From the NCBI GenBank assembly GCA_020072585.1, contig JAIQGL010000017.1, positions 62,001 through 126,000 of the forward strand: 64,000 bases of DNA. Reading direction: 5' to 3'. Positions 35,806-43,454 of this stretch are shown in pieces (position 1 is the stretch's first letter; every line of letters begins with the position of its first letter). The notes beneath the pieces are model-generated. The model was not told the DNA's origin and did no database searches. It saw only the letters and a list, made by a program, of their open reading frames with translations. This stretch comes from Terriglobia bacterium (lineage in GTDB: Bacteria > Acidobacteriota > Terriglobia > Terriglobales > Acidobacteriaceae). The translations under genes were made by a program, and so were the position numbers.

Positions 35806-35916
35806 AAATCACAAAGGGCACGAAGGAACACGAAGGGTGAATAAAGGGTCGCACATGAACATCTCTGAAGCACGTCCAAGCAAACCCCTGGTGATCCTTG
35901 GCGTCCTTTGTGGTTA
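35806..35916. repeat. Second inverted 'CACAAAGG' element between sdhA and the small membrane gene
   Basis: Left arm 35806-35827 (AAATCACAAAGGGCACGAAG...) and right arm 35895-35916 (TCCTTGGCGTCCTTTGTGG...) are inverted, imperfect copies that fill the sdhA-small-ORF gap. It is the same sequence family as the element at 33864-34001 but with an unrelated middle. Confidence 0.6.
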
Positions 35917-35923
35917 GAAAAAA

Positions 35924-36121
35924 ATGGACCAGCAACAGCGCACGACATCGCCGAAGTTTTACAAGAACGCCGCCATTTTGTTCTACGTCATCGGCTTCAT
36001 CTTGTTGTGGCAGGCGATTGTGCATCGTGACTGGGCCTACGGTGCATTTGCGGGCATCACGTTCTTCAACGCCTTTATGACCACCCTGAAAGTTATTTCG
36101 TTACGGGAGACAAAACAGTAA
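35924..36121 (+). CDS. Small two-TM membrane protein within the sdh operon
   Basis: 65 residues: MDQQQRTTSPKFYKN then two hydrophobic helices (AAILFYVIGFILLWQAI and AYGAFAGITFFNAFMTTLKVI) joined by a short VHRDW loop. It overlaps sdhB by one base (TAATG junction), so the two are tightly coupled. Its position between sdhA and sdhB suggests an accessory or extra subunit of the succinate dehydrogenase complex or an assembly factor; that is inference. No named family recognised. The ribosome-binding site is weak (GGTTAGAAAAAA). Confidence 0.75.
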   Translation: MDQQQRTTSPKFYKNAAILFYVIGFILLWQAIVHRDWAYGAFAGITFFNAFMTTLKVISLRETKQ

Positions 36122-36867
36122 TGGCAAAGACCGTCATCCTCAAAATCAAACGCCAGGAAAGCCCTAAGGCCGCTGCGCGCTGGGAAGAGTTTGAACTTAC
36201 CTGGAAACCGGGGATGAATGTAATTTCCGCCATGATGGAGATCGCGGCTAATCCAGTTACGCGTGACGGCAAGACCACCACTCCCATTGCCTATGACTCC
36301 AATTGCCTGGAAGAGGTCTGCGGCTCCTGTGCCATGCTCATTAACGGCAGGGCGCGCATGGCATGTTCCGCGCTGGTGGATAAACTTGACCAGCCGATCC
36401 GCGTGGAACCCTTCAGCAAGTTCCCCATCGTCCGCGACCTGGCGGTGGACCGCAGCGTGATTTTTGAAAACCTAAAAGCGGTGAAGGCGTGGGTACCGGT
36501 GGACGGTACGTATGATCTCGGCTCCGGATTGCGCATCTATCCCACCGAACAGGAAGAGGCTTATCCAATCTCGCGCTGCATCTCCTGCTGCTGCTGCATG
36601 GAAGCTTGTCCTCAGTTCAATGAGGACACAGGCTTTGTCGGCGCAGCGACGATCGCCCAGGTGAGGCTATTCAACCAGCATCCCACCGGCAAGGCGCTGA
36701 AGCACGAACGACTTCAGGCGCTGATGGGCGATGGCGGCATACAGGAGTGTGGCTTTGCGCAAAACTGCGTTCAGGTCTGCCCCAAGGACATTCCGCTCAC
36801 CAAAGCCATTGCCGATACAGGCCGTGAGGTCATAAAGCAGGCGATCAAGGATTTCTTCCGCGGCTAA
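36121..36867 (+). CDS. sdhB: Succinate dehydrogenase iron-sulfur subunit
   Basis: 248 residues with all three cluster motifs: [2Fe-2S] CLEEVCGSCAMLINGRARMAC, [4Fe-4S] CISCCCCMEACP and [3Fe-4S] CGFAQNCVQVCP. Electrons pass through these from SdhA to the cytochrome b subunit. The middle motif has two additional adjacent cysteines (C-I-S-C-C-C-C), where Gly-Val or similar is more usual. The stop codon TAA interlocks with the stop of the convergent gene (CTAA), with no visible terminator between. Confidence 0.95.
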   Translation: MAKTVILKIKRQESPKAAARWEEFELTWKPGMNVISAMMEIAANPVTRDGKTTTPIAYDSNCLEEVCGSCAMLINGRARMACSALVDKLDQPIRVEPFSKFPIVRDLAVDRSVIFENLKAVKAWVPVDGTYDLGSGLRIYPTEQEEAYPISRCISCCCCMEACPQFNEDTGFVGAATIAQVRLFNQHPTGKALKHERLQALMGDGGIQECGFAQNCVQVCPKDIPLTKAIADTGREVIKQAIKDFFRG

Positions 36868-37667
36868 TTCTGCCGCGCGACCATCGCTTTCTTCAGGTCC
36901 TGGCCAATAAGCCGTGAGCGCTCTTCCACTATCTCCACGAACGATTTACTGACCTGCGTATAAAATCCCTTGAGCGGCTGGCTGCCAAGTTCTTTGGCGT
37001 ATTGCTGAAGTTCCGGCCGGGTTACGCCGTGATAGGTCACGCTCATGGAAAGCTCAATATTGTTTTGCATTTCGGTTTTCAGTTCTTTGCGCTGCGACTC
37101 CAACCGGGCCAAAATCTCCGGTGGCGCTCCGGCGCCGGTCATGATTCCCCGCATCATGGCCATGAAGGTATCCGTTGCGTAATCGCTGATGCCCACGCTG
37201 GCGTCCACTGCATCCAACGCCTCAATCCGATCATCCGTGGGCGGAACGGTGCTGGCAATCCTGACATATCTCTTGAGTTTCTGTTGTCCTTCGGCCGTAT
37301 TCGTTGCGGCCTCCAGAACAAGCATCTTTGCCACGAGCGGTTCTTGCAGCCGCTGGACCGTTAGCGCCATTTCTTCAGGGTTGCAGCGGGCGACCATACG
37401 CTGCTGTATCTCTTTGCGCAACAAATCGGCGTTGAATTCCTTCAGCATGATAGGCCGGAAGATACTGATGAATTCCTCCGCGGATTCCCTGCCGCGTATC
37501 TGATTCATGAATGAGTCTGAAGAAATAACATCCATCAGGTGGTCAATCGACTGGTTGAATCCGCTTAGTTCGAGAGCCTGATGGGTCAGCGCAGCGCAGT
37601 CGGTAGTTTGCGCAGACGCTAATCCGCACGTGAGCAGCAAGAACAAAAATCCAAAACTATGTTTCAT
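36864..37667 (-). CDS. Exported helical protein, DUF2059-like
   Basis: 267 residues. Signal peptide MKHSFGFLFLLLTCGLASAQ, then an all-helical mature domain; blocks such as ELSGFNQSIDHLMD and IFRPIMLKEFNADLLRKEI, with a later YHGVTRPELQQYAKELGSQPLKGFYTQV, resemble the DUF2059 pattern (pairs of helices ending in 'F...P.G......'). Its role is unknown, likely periplasmic. The 3' end interlocks with sdhB on the opposite strand. About 110 bases separate its start from the CdsA-like gene, with no clear shared regulation. Confidence 0.7.
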   Translation of the reverse strand: MKHSFGFLFLLLTCGLASAQTTDCAALTHQALELSGFNQSIDHLMDVISSDSFMNQIRGRESAEEFISIFRPIMLKEFNADLLRKEIQQRMVARCNPEEMALTVQRLQEPLVAKMLVLEAATNTAEGQQKLKRYVRIASTVPPTDDRIEALDAVDASVGISDYATDTFMAMMRGIMTGAGAPPEILARLESQRKELKTEMQNNIELSMSVTYHGVTRPELQQYAKELGSQPLKGFYTQVSKSFVEIVEERSRLIGQDLKKAMVARQN

Positions 37668-37775
37668 CTAAAGGCCTTTTGCAAAGGAAATTGCGCCTTA
37701 GCGTATTGCAGATGGCCTTTAACGACAACGTAACTTTAGTTTGCGAATTTGTTCTGTCATCCGGGTTCAGCTCGT

Positions 37776-38747
37776 TTATCGGAACAAAAGCGGATGCTGC
37801 GCGACAAAAATCCAGCGCGTGATATGGAAGAAGAGCGGAGCGGAAAAGCAGATGGAGTCCATGCGGTCCAGAATTCCGCCATGGCCTTCAATTGTGCTGC
37901 CAAAGTCCTTCACTCCGCGGTCCCGCTTGATGGCTGACATGGTAAGGCCGCCGGCAAATCCCATGAGCGCAACTGCCAATGACATCAGCAGCGCCTGCAA
38001 AGGCGTAAACGGCGTCATCCACCACAGAGACATTCCCAACGCTACCGCAGTAGCCACTCCACCGATAAATCCTTCCCAGGTCTTGTTGGGTGAAATGCCG
38101 GGCACAATCTTTCTCTTGCCTATCAGCTTGCCCCAGATGTACTGAAAAACATCACTGAGCTGCGCCACGATCATCAGAAACAAGAGAAGCTTGGCATCCT
38201 GGCGTTGATAGCCGGGAATATTGAGCGTGAGCAGCGCGGGCGCATAGCTGATGCAATACACGCACACCATCAGCCCCCATTGAATGCGTGCAGCACGGTC
38301 CAGAAAGCCGGCAGTTTCACCTGCCAGCGCCAGGCGGATGGGAACGAACAAGAAGGCATAAACAGGAATGAGAATGATGGCCAGCCCGTACCAGCCTTTA
38401 TACCAGAACCAATATTGCAGCGGCGTAAATACAAAGAATGACCAGAAGAGCGTGCGATGATCGGCGCGCGTGGTGCTGATAAGGCTGATGTATTCCCGCA
38501 GAGCCAGCAAGGATACAAATCCAAACAGAAGCATGGACCCGGCAGGACCGATCACGAAGGAGATGGAGAAGATCCCAATCATGATCCACCAGGCACGAAT
38601 GCGGGCATTCAGGTTGTCAATGGTGGCTTTCCGGTCTTCTGACTTTACGCTGCGGGAGAGCGCAAAGCCGACCAGGCTGGCTGCCACCAGTCCTCCGACA
38701 ACTCCGTTCAGGATCAAAAACATCTGGTGATCGACTTTAAAGTTCAT
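37776..38747 (-). CDS. CDP-diacylglycerol synthase family protein (CdsA/YnbB-like)
   Basis: 323 residues, about eight TM helices. The C-terminal CdsA signature is intact: SAIKRDRGVKDFGSTIEGHGGILDRMDS (S..KR...KD.......HGG..DR), with SPNKTWEGF and QLSDVFQY upstream for metal/CTP binding. It transfers CMP from CTP to phosphatidic acid, giving CDP-diacylglycerol. It is the last gene of a three-gene minus-strand operon with 4-base overlaps (CDP-alcohol phosphatidyltransferase, PlsC-like, this gene). That company, more than the sequence, suggests a second, specialised CdsA like E. coli YnbB rather than the housekeeping enzyme. Confidence 0.88.
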   Translation of the reverse strand: MNFKVDHQMFLILNGVVGGLVAASLVGFALSRSVKSEDRKATIDNLNARIRAWWIMIGIFSISFVIGPAGSMLLFGFVSLLALREYISLISTTRADHRTLFWSFFVFTPLQYWFWYKGWYGLAIILIPVYAFLFVPIRLALAGETAGFLDRAARIQWGLMVCVYCISYAPALLTLNIPGYQRQDAKLLLFLMIVAQLSDVFQYIWGKLIGKRKIVPGISPNKTWEGFIGGVATAVALGMSLWWMTPFTPLQALLMSLAVALMGFAGGLTMSAIKRDRGVKDFGSTIEGHGGILDRMDSICFSAPLFFHITRWIFVAQHPLLFR

Positions 38748-39373
38748 GCTTCCCTCAGCGCGCAGACAGCAGCATGCGCTTTTTCCAGGAACGATTCCTT
38801 CGTCTCATCTTTCTCCAGCTTCAGTGGCGGGCCAAAAACTACCCGGCTGATGACCGGTACAGGCAAAAACTCTCCCTTGGGCAGTATGCGGTTCAAATTA
38901 GAAAGATATACCGGCACAAACTGCACGTCGGGCCGCCTTGACCACAAATAGTAAATACCGCTCTTAAACGGTCCCACCTCAAGACCATTGCCCCGTGTGC
39001 CTTCCGGAAAAACGATCAGCGAGTTTTCCGTGCCCAGCGCCTCCAGAAGCAAGTCCAATGTGTTGCGCGCAGCGGCGGTGCGGTCGCCTTCTGCGGTTTT
39101 GCTTCCGCGTTCCACCAGCACGGCGTGGAATGCGTTTACCGCGATTCGCTTTCTCAGCCCGGAATTCCAATAATCTTTTGCTGCTACGGGCCGGGTCAGG
39201 CTCCTGAGTTTCCGCGGCAGGACGGACCAGAGCACAACGAAATCGAGATGGCTGGTGTGGTTGGCGAAATAGACTCTTTGCCGGGTTGCAGGTCTGCAAT
39301 TCACCCAGCGCACTGAAGGACCGGCCAGACCGCGCGCACATGCGGCGATAATGCTTGCTGATAGCGCGCTCAA
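38744..39373 (-). CDS. 1-acyl-glycerol-3-phosphate acyltransferase (PlsC-like)
   Basis: 209 residues. Catalytic motif NHTSHLD (H-x4-D form) near residue 40 and the substrate motif FPEGTRGNG near 120 identify the glycerophospholipid acyltransferase family; VYLSNLNRILPKGE follows as motif IV-like. It would acylate lysophosphatidic acid or a related lysolipid at the cytoplasmic membrane face. Both ends overlap neighbours by 4 bases (ATGA), so all three enzymes of this operon are made together: acylation, CDP activation and head-group transfer. Confidence 0.88.
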   Translation of the reverse strand: MSALSASIIAACARGLAGPSVRWVNCRPATRQRVYFANHTSHLDFVVLWSVLPRKLRSLTRPVAAKDYWNSGLRKRIAVNAFHAVLVERGSKTAEGDRTAAARNTLDLLLEALGTENSLIVFPEGTRGNGLEVGPFKSGIYYLWSRRPDVQFVPVYLSNLNRILPKGEFLPVPVISRVVFGPPLKLEKDETKESFLEKAHAAVCALREA

Positions 39374-40023
39374 CGGGCTTCAAGCTCCCGCGCAATGCGC
39401 GCTGTGCGGCGCCAGATAGTCACCAGGCAGCCAAGATTAATGACGATGAGAGCCGTCCAGAGAATGGTGCCGGCAGAGGTAAATCGGGTTTCAAAGATTG
39501 CCAGCGTGCAAGCAAGCGTAAGAGCAAACATGCGATGCTGCTTGGCCATGGGGCCGATAAAACTTTGTTTGAGCCCGGAAGCTCCACCCAGCATCCGCAC
39601 ATACGCGGTGAAGATAGCAAGGGCCGCTGCAATGAATCCAAGCTCCACGCCGAACGAATGCTTACATGCTGCATAGCCGGCGCCGATAAAAATGACTGCA
39701 TCAGCCACACGGTCCGGCAGGTCGTTATAGATCTCACCGGATTTGGTTTTACGTCCGCCTTCAATGGCAACCATTCCGTCCAGCATATTGCACAACAGAC
39801 GTCCCTGAATTCCTGCAACGGCAAGCACCAGCAGCAACGTACGCTCTCCACCGCTGAACTCAGGCGAAAAATACAGCGCAGCCCCGGCGCACACAGCAAA
39901 GAAAATGCTGGTGACTGAGATAACGTTGGGCGAGGCATGCCACTTGACCAGCAATTGGGCGAGCCGGTTGGCCCACGCTGCCTGACGCGTCTTTAAAGGC
40001 CTTCTGGCAGATTCTGTTTCCAT
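39370..40023 (-). CDS. CDP-alcohol phosphatidyltransferase family protein (YnbA-like)
   Basis: 217 residues with several TM helices. The active-site block reads NMLDGMVAIEGGRKTKSGEI then YNDLPDRVAD. Compared with the canonical D-x2-D-G-x2-A-R-x8-G-x3-D-x3-D, the first Asp is Asn, 'AR' is replaced by A-I-E-G-G-R, and the third Asp position is Asn; the last Asp is kept. As I recall, YnbA-type proteins share this divergence. It joins a CDP-activated lipid to an alcohol head group of unknown identity. First gene of the operon; the start ATG 40023 is preceded by a short untranslated stretch. Whether it is active cannot be told from sequence alone. Confidence 0.82.
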   Translation of the reverse strand: METESARRPLKTRQAAWANRLAQLLVKWHASPNVISVTSIFFAVCAGAALYFSPEFSGGERTLLLVLAVAGIQGRLLCNMLDGMVAIEGGRKTKSGEIYNDLPDRVADAVIFIGAGYAACKHSFGVELGFIAAALAIFTAYVRMLGGASGLKQSFIGPMAKQHRMFALTLACTLAIFETRFTSAGTILWTALIVINLGCLVTIWRRTARIARELEAR

Positions 40024-40138
40024 AATTAGGCGTGAGAATACTCTTGTTATAACATCGGGGCGAAGAGGACAAGGGATTTTCTCTGTAACACTTGTGTCAG
40101 CAGGCGGAGCATTTCAAGTGAGCAATAGGGGTTCATGG

Positions 40139-40324
40139 ATGGCGAAGTCGCTTGGGATCAGCACTGCGATAGCGCTGGTAACCAGTATCGGGTTCTACCT
40201 GTTTTTCAGGATCCATCAGGAACTCTATATCACACCCGCCTACGCCTGGCGGCTGGGAGCTATCGTATTCCTGGTTAGCGCACTCTCCACCATGATCTAT
40301 TTCCGTATGCGGACAGATCGTTGA
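40139..40324 (+). CDS. Small two-TM membrane protein
   Basis: 61 residues: MAKSLGISTAIALVTSIGFYLFF (TM 1), a short HQELYITPAYAWR loop and LGAIVFLVSALSTMIYF (TM 2), then RMRTDR. ATG 40139 follows AGGGG; an in-frame GTG at 40094 would add 15 polar residues. Its stop lies at the start of the open frame leading to the next membrane-protein gene. Unknown function. Confidence 0.6.
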   Translation: MAKSLGISTAIALVTSIGFYLFFRIHQELYITPAYAWRLGAIVFLVSALSTMIYFRMRTDR

Positions 40325-40435
40325 AATGCCCAGACCTTCATCAGCGGACCGCAAACACCGGAGTTTATAGCTCGGCCCTGGGTTTTATGGACCGGGTTCT
40401 TATGGGGTTTTGCCGAAGCTACCCTGTTCTTTATT

Positions 40436-40912
40436 GTGCCGGATGTTCTCCTGACCATGGTTGCGCTCTTTTCATTCCAGCGATCGTCTCGCGTGCTGGC
40501 GTGCATCATGCTGGGAGCGCTTGCCGGAGGCACGATCATGTTTTATCTGGGCGCAAGCAAGCCGGAACAGGCCAAGGTCGTGGTTCTGCGCGTACCGTTT
40601 GTTTCGCCCGCCATGTTTGAGAAGACCGGGCAGAGCTTCCAACGTGACGGAATCTGGGCATTGACCAAGGGCCCAGGAAACGGCATTCCGTACAAGGTCT
40701 ATTGCGTGCAAGCCGGGCGATATTCGGGATTGGCACTCTTCCTGGCAGTCAGCGTGCTTGCCCGTATGGAGCGTTTTGCCCTATTCTGGCTGATTGCGGG
40801 AGTGATTGGCTTCGTCTTCCGGGCAAACATTCGTCGACAGCCGAAGGTCACTGTGGCTGTTTACGCGTGCATCTGGGTTGTCGGCTATGCCTGGTATTGG
40901 AGCGCAATATGA
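40436..40912 (+). CDS. Multi-TM membrane protein, start unclear
   Basis: From GTG 40436: 158 residues, with TM segments (VLLTMVALF, VLACIMLGALAGGTIMFYLG, GLALFLAVSVLA, FALFWLIAGVIGFVF, VAVYACIWVVGYAWYW). The same frame is open back to 40325 and encodes WVLWTGFLWGFAEATLFFIV, which looks like the true first TM helix, yet no ATG/GTG/TTG start exists there. An ATG at 40326 in another frame (MPRPSSADRK...) ends at 40370, so one indel between 40326 and 40370 would restore a normal N-terminus. Either a frameshift or an unusual start. Unknown function. Confidence 0.6.
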   Translation: MPDVLLTMVALFSFQRSSRVLACIMLGALAGGTIMFYLGASKPEQAKVVVLRVPFVSPAMFEKTGQSFQRDGIWALTKGPGNGIPYKVYCVQAGRYSGLALFLAVSVLARMERFALFWLIAGVIGFVFRANIRRQPKVTVAVYACIWVVGYAWYWSAI

Positions 40913-41199
40913 AGTCCAGCAAATCTCAAGATGAGACAAAACCTTAGGTTGCGCGAAGCTAAAACGGGCTGATTACAAAATTTTTTATAGTGAACAAACA
41001 GAGAACTACCGAATTTTGTCAGCCAACCTAAACCATTGATTACCAAAGTCTCTGGCAGTCATGACCTGAGGGTTCAGCAGAATTATAAAATTCAGGTAAA
41101 TTGCTGAGTATCAATTCCTACAGCTCTGGTTTAAAATTTGCCATCTAATGCCGATATTGTGAGTAGTCGGATATTTAGTACTGTTTGGAATTGGACCCG
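40913..41199. other. AT-rich intergenic region without a gene
   Basis: About 290 bases, clearly more AT-rich than the surroundings (for example ACAAAATTTTTTATAGTGAAC and ATTATAAAATTCAGG). It probably holds the promoter of the DUF5715-like/M19 pair; no -35/-10 pair stands out and no RNA gene is recognised. Confidence 0.4.
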
Positions 41200-41895
41200 A
41201 TGGGCGCTAAGAAAATTTTAATCACTTCGTCGATGTTTCTGATGGCAATTGCCGCCACACTGCCGGCTTTTGCCGCCACGCGCTACACCACTCGGCACCA
41301 CCGTGCACATGTTCGTCGTGTGGCATGGAACCCTGTTCTGCGAGGCTCCATGGATTCCATGGTGCGGCAGAATGAAGAGATTGACCGCCTGCAACTGCCG
41401 CGCATCGCGGACAATGATCAATTGCTCGAACTGGAGCGCACACAGGAGCTGATTCCAATCCAGGAAAGCCGCGCTCTGCGCATTAATCCGTCACTCCAGG
41501 CCGACAAGAAATATTGCCGTCCGTGGTGCAATCAGTTTCTCCAGGACATGAGCGAGGCGTATTTCAAGGAGTTCCATACGCCACTACAGGTAAATTCCGC
41601 GGTACGCACCATGGAGCAGCAACAGAAGCTTCGCCGCCACAATCGCAATGCGGCACCGGAAATTGGAGAACATGCGTCTTCCCACCTGGCCGGCATCACG
41701 GTTGATCTTGCCAAGCGCGGATTGACACGCAAACAGCACACATGGATTGAAGCCTACCTTAAGAACCTGCGCGATCAGGGATTGGTAGAAGCCGCGGAAG
41801 AGCGCCGGCAGGCGTGCTTCCATGTGATGGTTTCAGACCGTTATACAGAATGGCGCGAGGCGAACCAACTGGCTGATAAAATTGCCAGAGAATGA
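41200..41895 (+). CDS. Exported DUF5715-like (peptidase M15-type fold) protein
   Basis: 231 residues. Signal peptide MGAKKILITSSMFLMAIAATLPAFA, a basic His/Arg-rich stretch, then a C-terminal domain with VNSAVRTMEQQQKLRRHN, ASSHLAGITVDLAKRGLT and RQACFHVMVSD. S-R-T..Q, SSH..G...D and C-F-H-V-M-V correspond to the arginine/His/Asp/His layout of M15/DUF5715 peptidoglycan carboxypeptidase-like domains. It may trim peptidoglycan peptides. It overlaps the M19 dipeptidase gene by 4 bases, which fits a wall-peptide recycling pair. ATG 41200 is preferred over TTG 41185. Confidence 0.75.
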   Translation: MGAKKILITSSMFLMAIAATLPAFAATRYTTRHHRAHVRRVAWNPVLRGSMDSMVRQNEEIDRLQLPRIADNDQLLELERTQELIPIQESRALRINPSLQADKKYCRPWCNQFLQDMSEAYFKEFHTPLQVNSAVRTMEQQQKLRRHNRNAAPEIGEHASSHLAGITVDLAKRGLTRKQHTWIEAYLKNLRDQGLVEAAEERRQACFHVMVSDRYTEWREANQLADKIARE

Positions 41896-43361
41896 ACCCA
41901 CAACTTTTGCTTGCATGCTTTCTTCTGCTTTCAAGCTTAGCGCTTGCACAACATCCGCAACATAAGAAGCCAGCAAAGGCCGCGCCTGTGACGCGGCCTA
42001 AAGCTGATGCAGCGCAGGCCATCCACCAGTCAGCGCTGATCGTGGATACCCACGCGGACACCCCGCAACGCTTCCTGGACGAAAATTTTGACCTCGGCCA
42101 GACCACCCCCGTTGCTGAAGGGCATATCGATCTTGAGAAGATCAAGCAGGGCAATCTGGGGGCGGAGTTCTTCTCCATATGGGTTGAGCCGGAGTTCAAA
42201 GGCCACTACTCCAAGCGCGCCATGGACCTGATTGACAGCGTTTACCAGCAGGCGGCCCGTCATCCAGACAAAATAACCATGGCATTCACCGCGGATGATA
42301 TTCTCCGCGCACGTGAGCAGCACAAGTTTGCCGCACTGATGGGCATTGAGGGCGGGCACGCCATTGAAAATGATATCCGGCTCCTGCGTGATTTCTACCG
42401 CGTGGGCGTGCGCTACATGACCCTGACCTGGTCCAACACCAATGAGTGGGCTGACTCCTCCGGCGACATCCAGGACCCAAACGTCAAGCACCACAATGGT
42501 ATGACGGATTTTGGCAAGGACGTGGTACGGGAGATGAACCGCCTGGGCATGATCGTGGACATTTCCCATGTTTCCGATGCAACGTTTTACCAGGCGCTGC
42601 TGATCAGCCAGGCGCCGGTGATCGCGTCGCATTCGTCATCACGCGAGTTGACCAATCAGCCACGCAATATGACCGATGACATGCTGCGCGCCATGACCAA
42701 CAACGGCGGCGTGGTGATGGTGAATTTCTATTCCGCATTTATCGACGAAAACTACCGCAGAGCATCTTCTGATCCGGAAAAGGTCAAGCACCGCGATGCC
42801 GAGGTGGAAGCTTTCAAGAAAGCGCATGCCCATCCTGATGGCAGCCCGGTTACATACGACGAATATGCTCCGATTGAGAAGAAATGGGCCGCACAGTTTC
42901 CTCGTCCGCCATTGAAGTCTTTGGTCGATCACATTGATCACATCGCTAAAGTTGCGGGGATTGACCACGTCGGTCTGGGCTCTGATTTTGACGGCGTAAC
43001 TTCCCTGCCAGAAGGAATTGACTCCGCCGCCGACTTACCCAAAATCACCCAGGCGCTGCTACAACGGGGTTACACACGCGAACAGATCCACAAAATACTG
43101 GGCGGAAATTTTCTCCGGGTGATGCATGAAGTGGAAGCCACGGCAAAACGTCTCCAGGCCGAGCACAAGGCATCGGATGCCCTGACCTTCGAAGAAATTG
43201 AATTAATGGTGGGAAACCGGGTGACCGCAGAGCAGTTGATTGGCCGCATCAACGAGCATGGTGTGAATTTTGATCTTACGCCGGAACGGCGTACTCGTCT
43301 CAAAGGGCAAGGAATAGAGGATTCAGCGCTGGAAGCGATTGCGAAGGCGAGAAGAAAGTAA
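41892..43361 (+). CDS. Secreted membrane-dipeptidase-family (M19) peptidase
   Basis: 489 residues. Signal peptide MNPQLLLACFLLLSSLALAQ; zinc ligands and signatures of renal-dipeptidase-like enzymes: VDTHADTPQ, MGIEGGHAIENDIRLL, MTLTWSNTNEWADSS, VDISHVSDATF, ASHSSSRELTNQPRNM and LGSDFDGV. It cleaves dipeptides, including D-amino acid-containing ones. The C-terminal ~70 residues after the barrel are an extra helical region. Overlap with the DUF5715-like gene suggests joint work on wall-derived peptides. A bidirectional terminator follows. Confidence 0.92.
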   Translation: MNPQLLLACFLLLSSLALAQHPQHKKPAKAAPVTRPKADAAQAIHQSALIVDTHADTPQRFLDENFDLGQTTPVAEGHIDLEKIKQGNLGAEFFSIWVEPEFKGHYSKRAMDLIDSVYQQAARHPDKITMAFTADDILRAREQHKFAALMGIEGGHAIENDIRLLRDFYRVGVRYMTLTWSNTNEWADSSGDIQDPNVKHHNGMTDFGKDVVREMNRLGMIVDISHVSDATFYQALLISQAPVIASHSSSRELTNQPRNMTDDMLRAMTNNGGVVMVNFYSAFIDENYRRASSDPEKVKHRDAEVEAFKKAHAHPDGSPVTYDEYAPIEKKWAAQFPRPPLKSLVDHIDHIAKVAGIDHVGLGSDFDGVTSLPEGIDSAADLPKITQALLQRGYTREQIHKILGGNFLRVMHEVEATAKRLQAEHKASDALTFEEIELMVGNRVTAEQLIGRINEHGVNFDLTPERRTRLKGQGIEDSALEAIAKARRK

Positions 43362-43401
43362 GTTCAGTTCAGTCGCTTAGACTAACGTCGCTGGGCAAAA
43401 T

Positions 43402-43440
43402 GAATCCGGTTACAACTCTTGTGAGAGCGCAACCGGATTC
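43402..43440. terminator. Bidirectional terminator between M19 and DUF4097 genes
   Basis: Perfect 10-bp arms GAATCCGGTT/AACCGGATTC with a 19-base loop that contains a smaller CTC...GAG stem. It lies between two convergent genes and is flanked by A-rich and AAATT sequence. Confidence 0.7.
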
Positions 43441-43454
43441 AAATTGCGAATTGC

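Noticed and set aside
40321-40620. Plus-strand TTG frame overlapping the membrane-protein gene
   Set aside because: The Cys/His/Arg-rich translation looks like an out-of-frame reading; the other frame gives clear TM helices.
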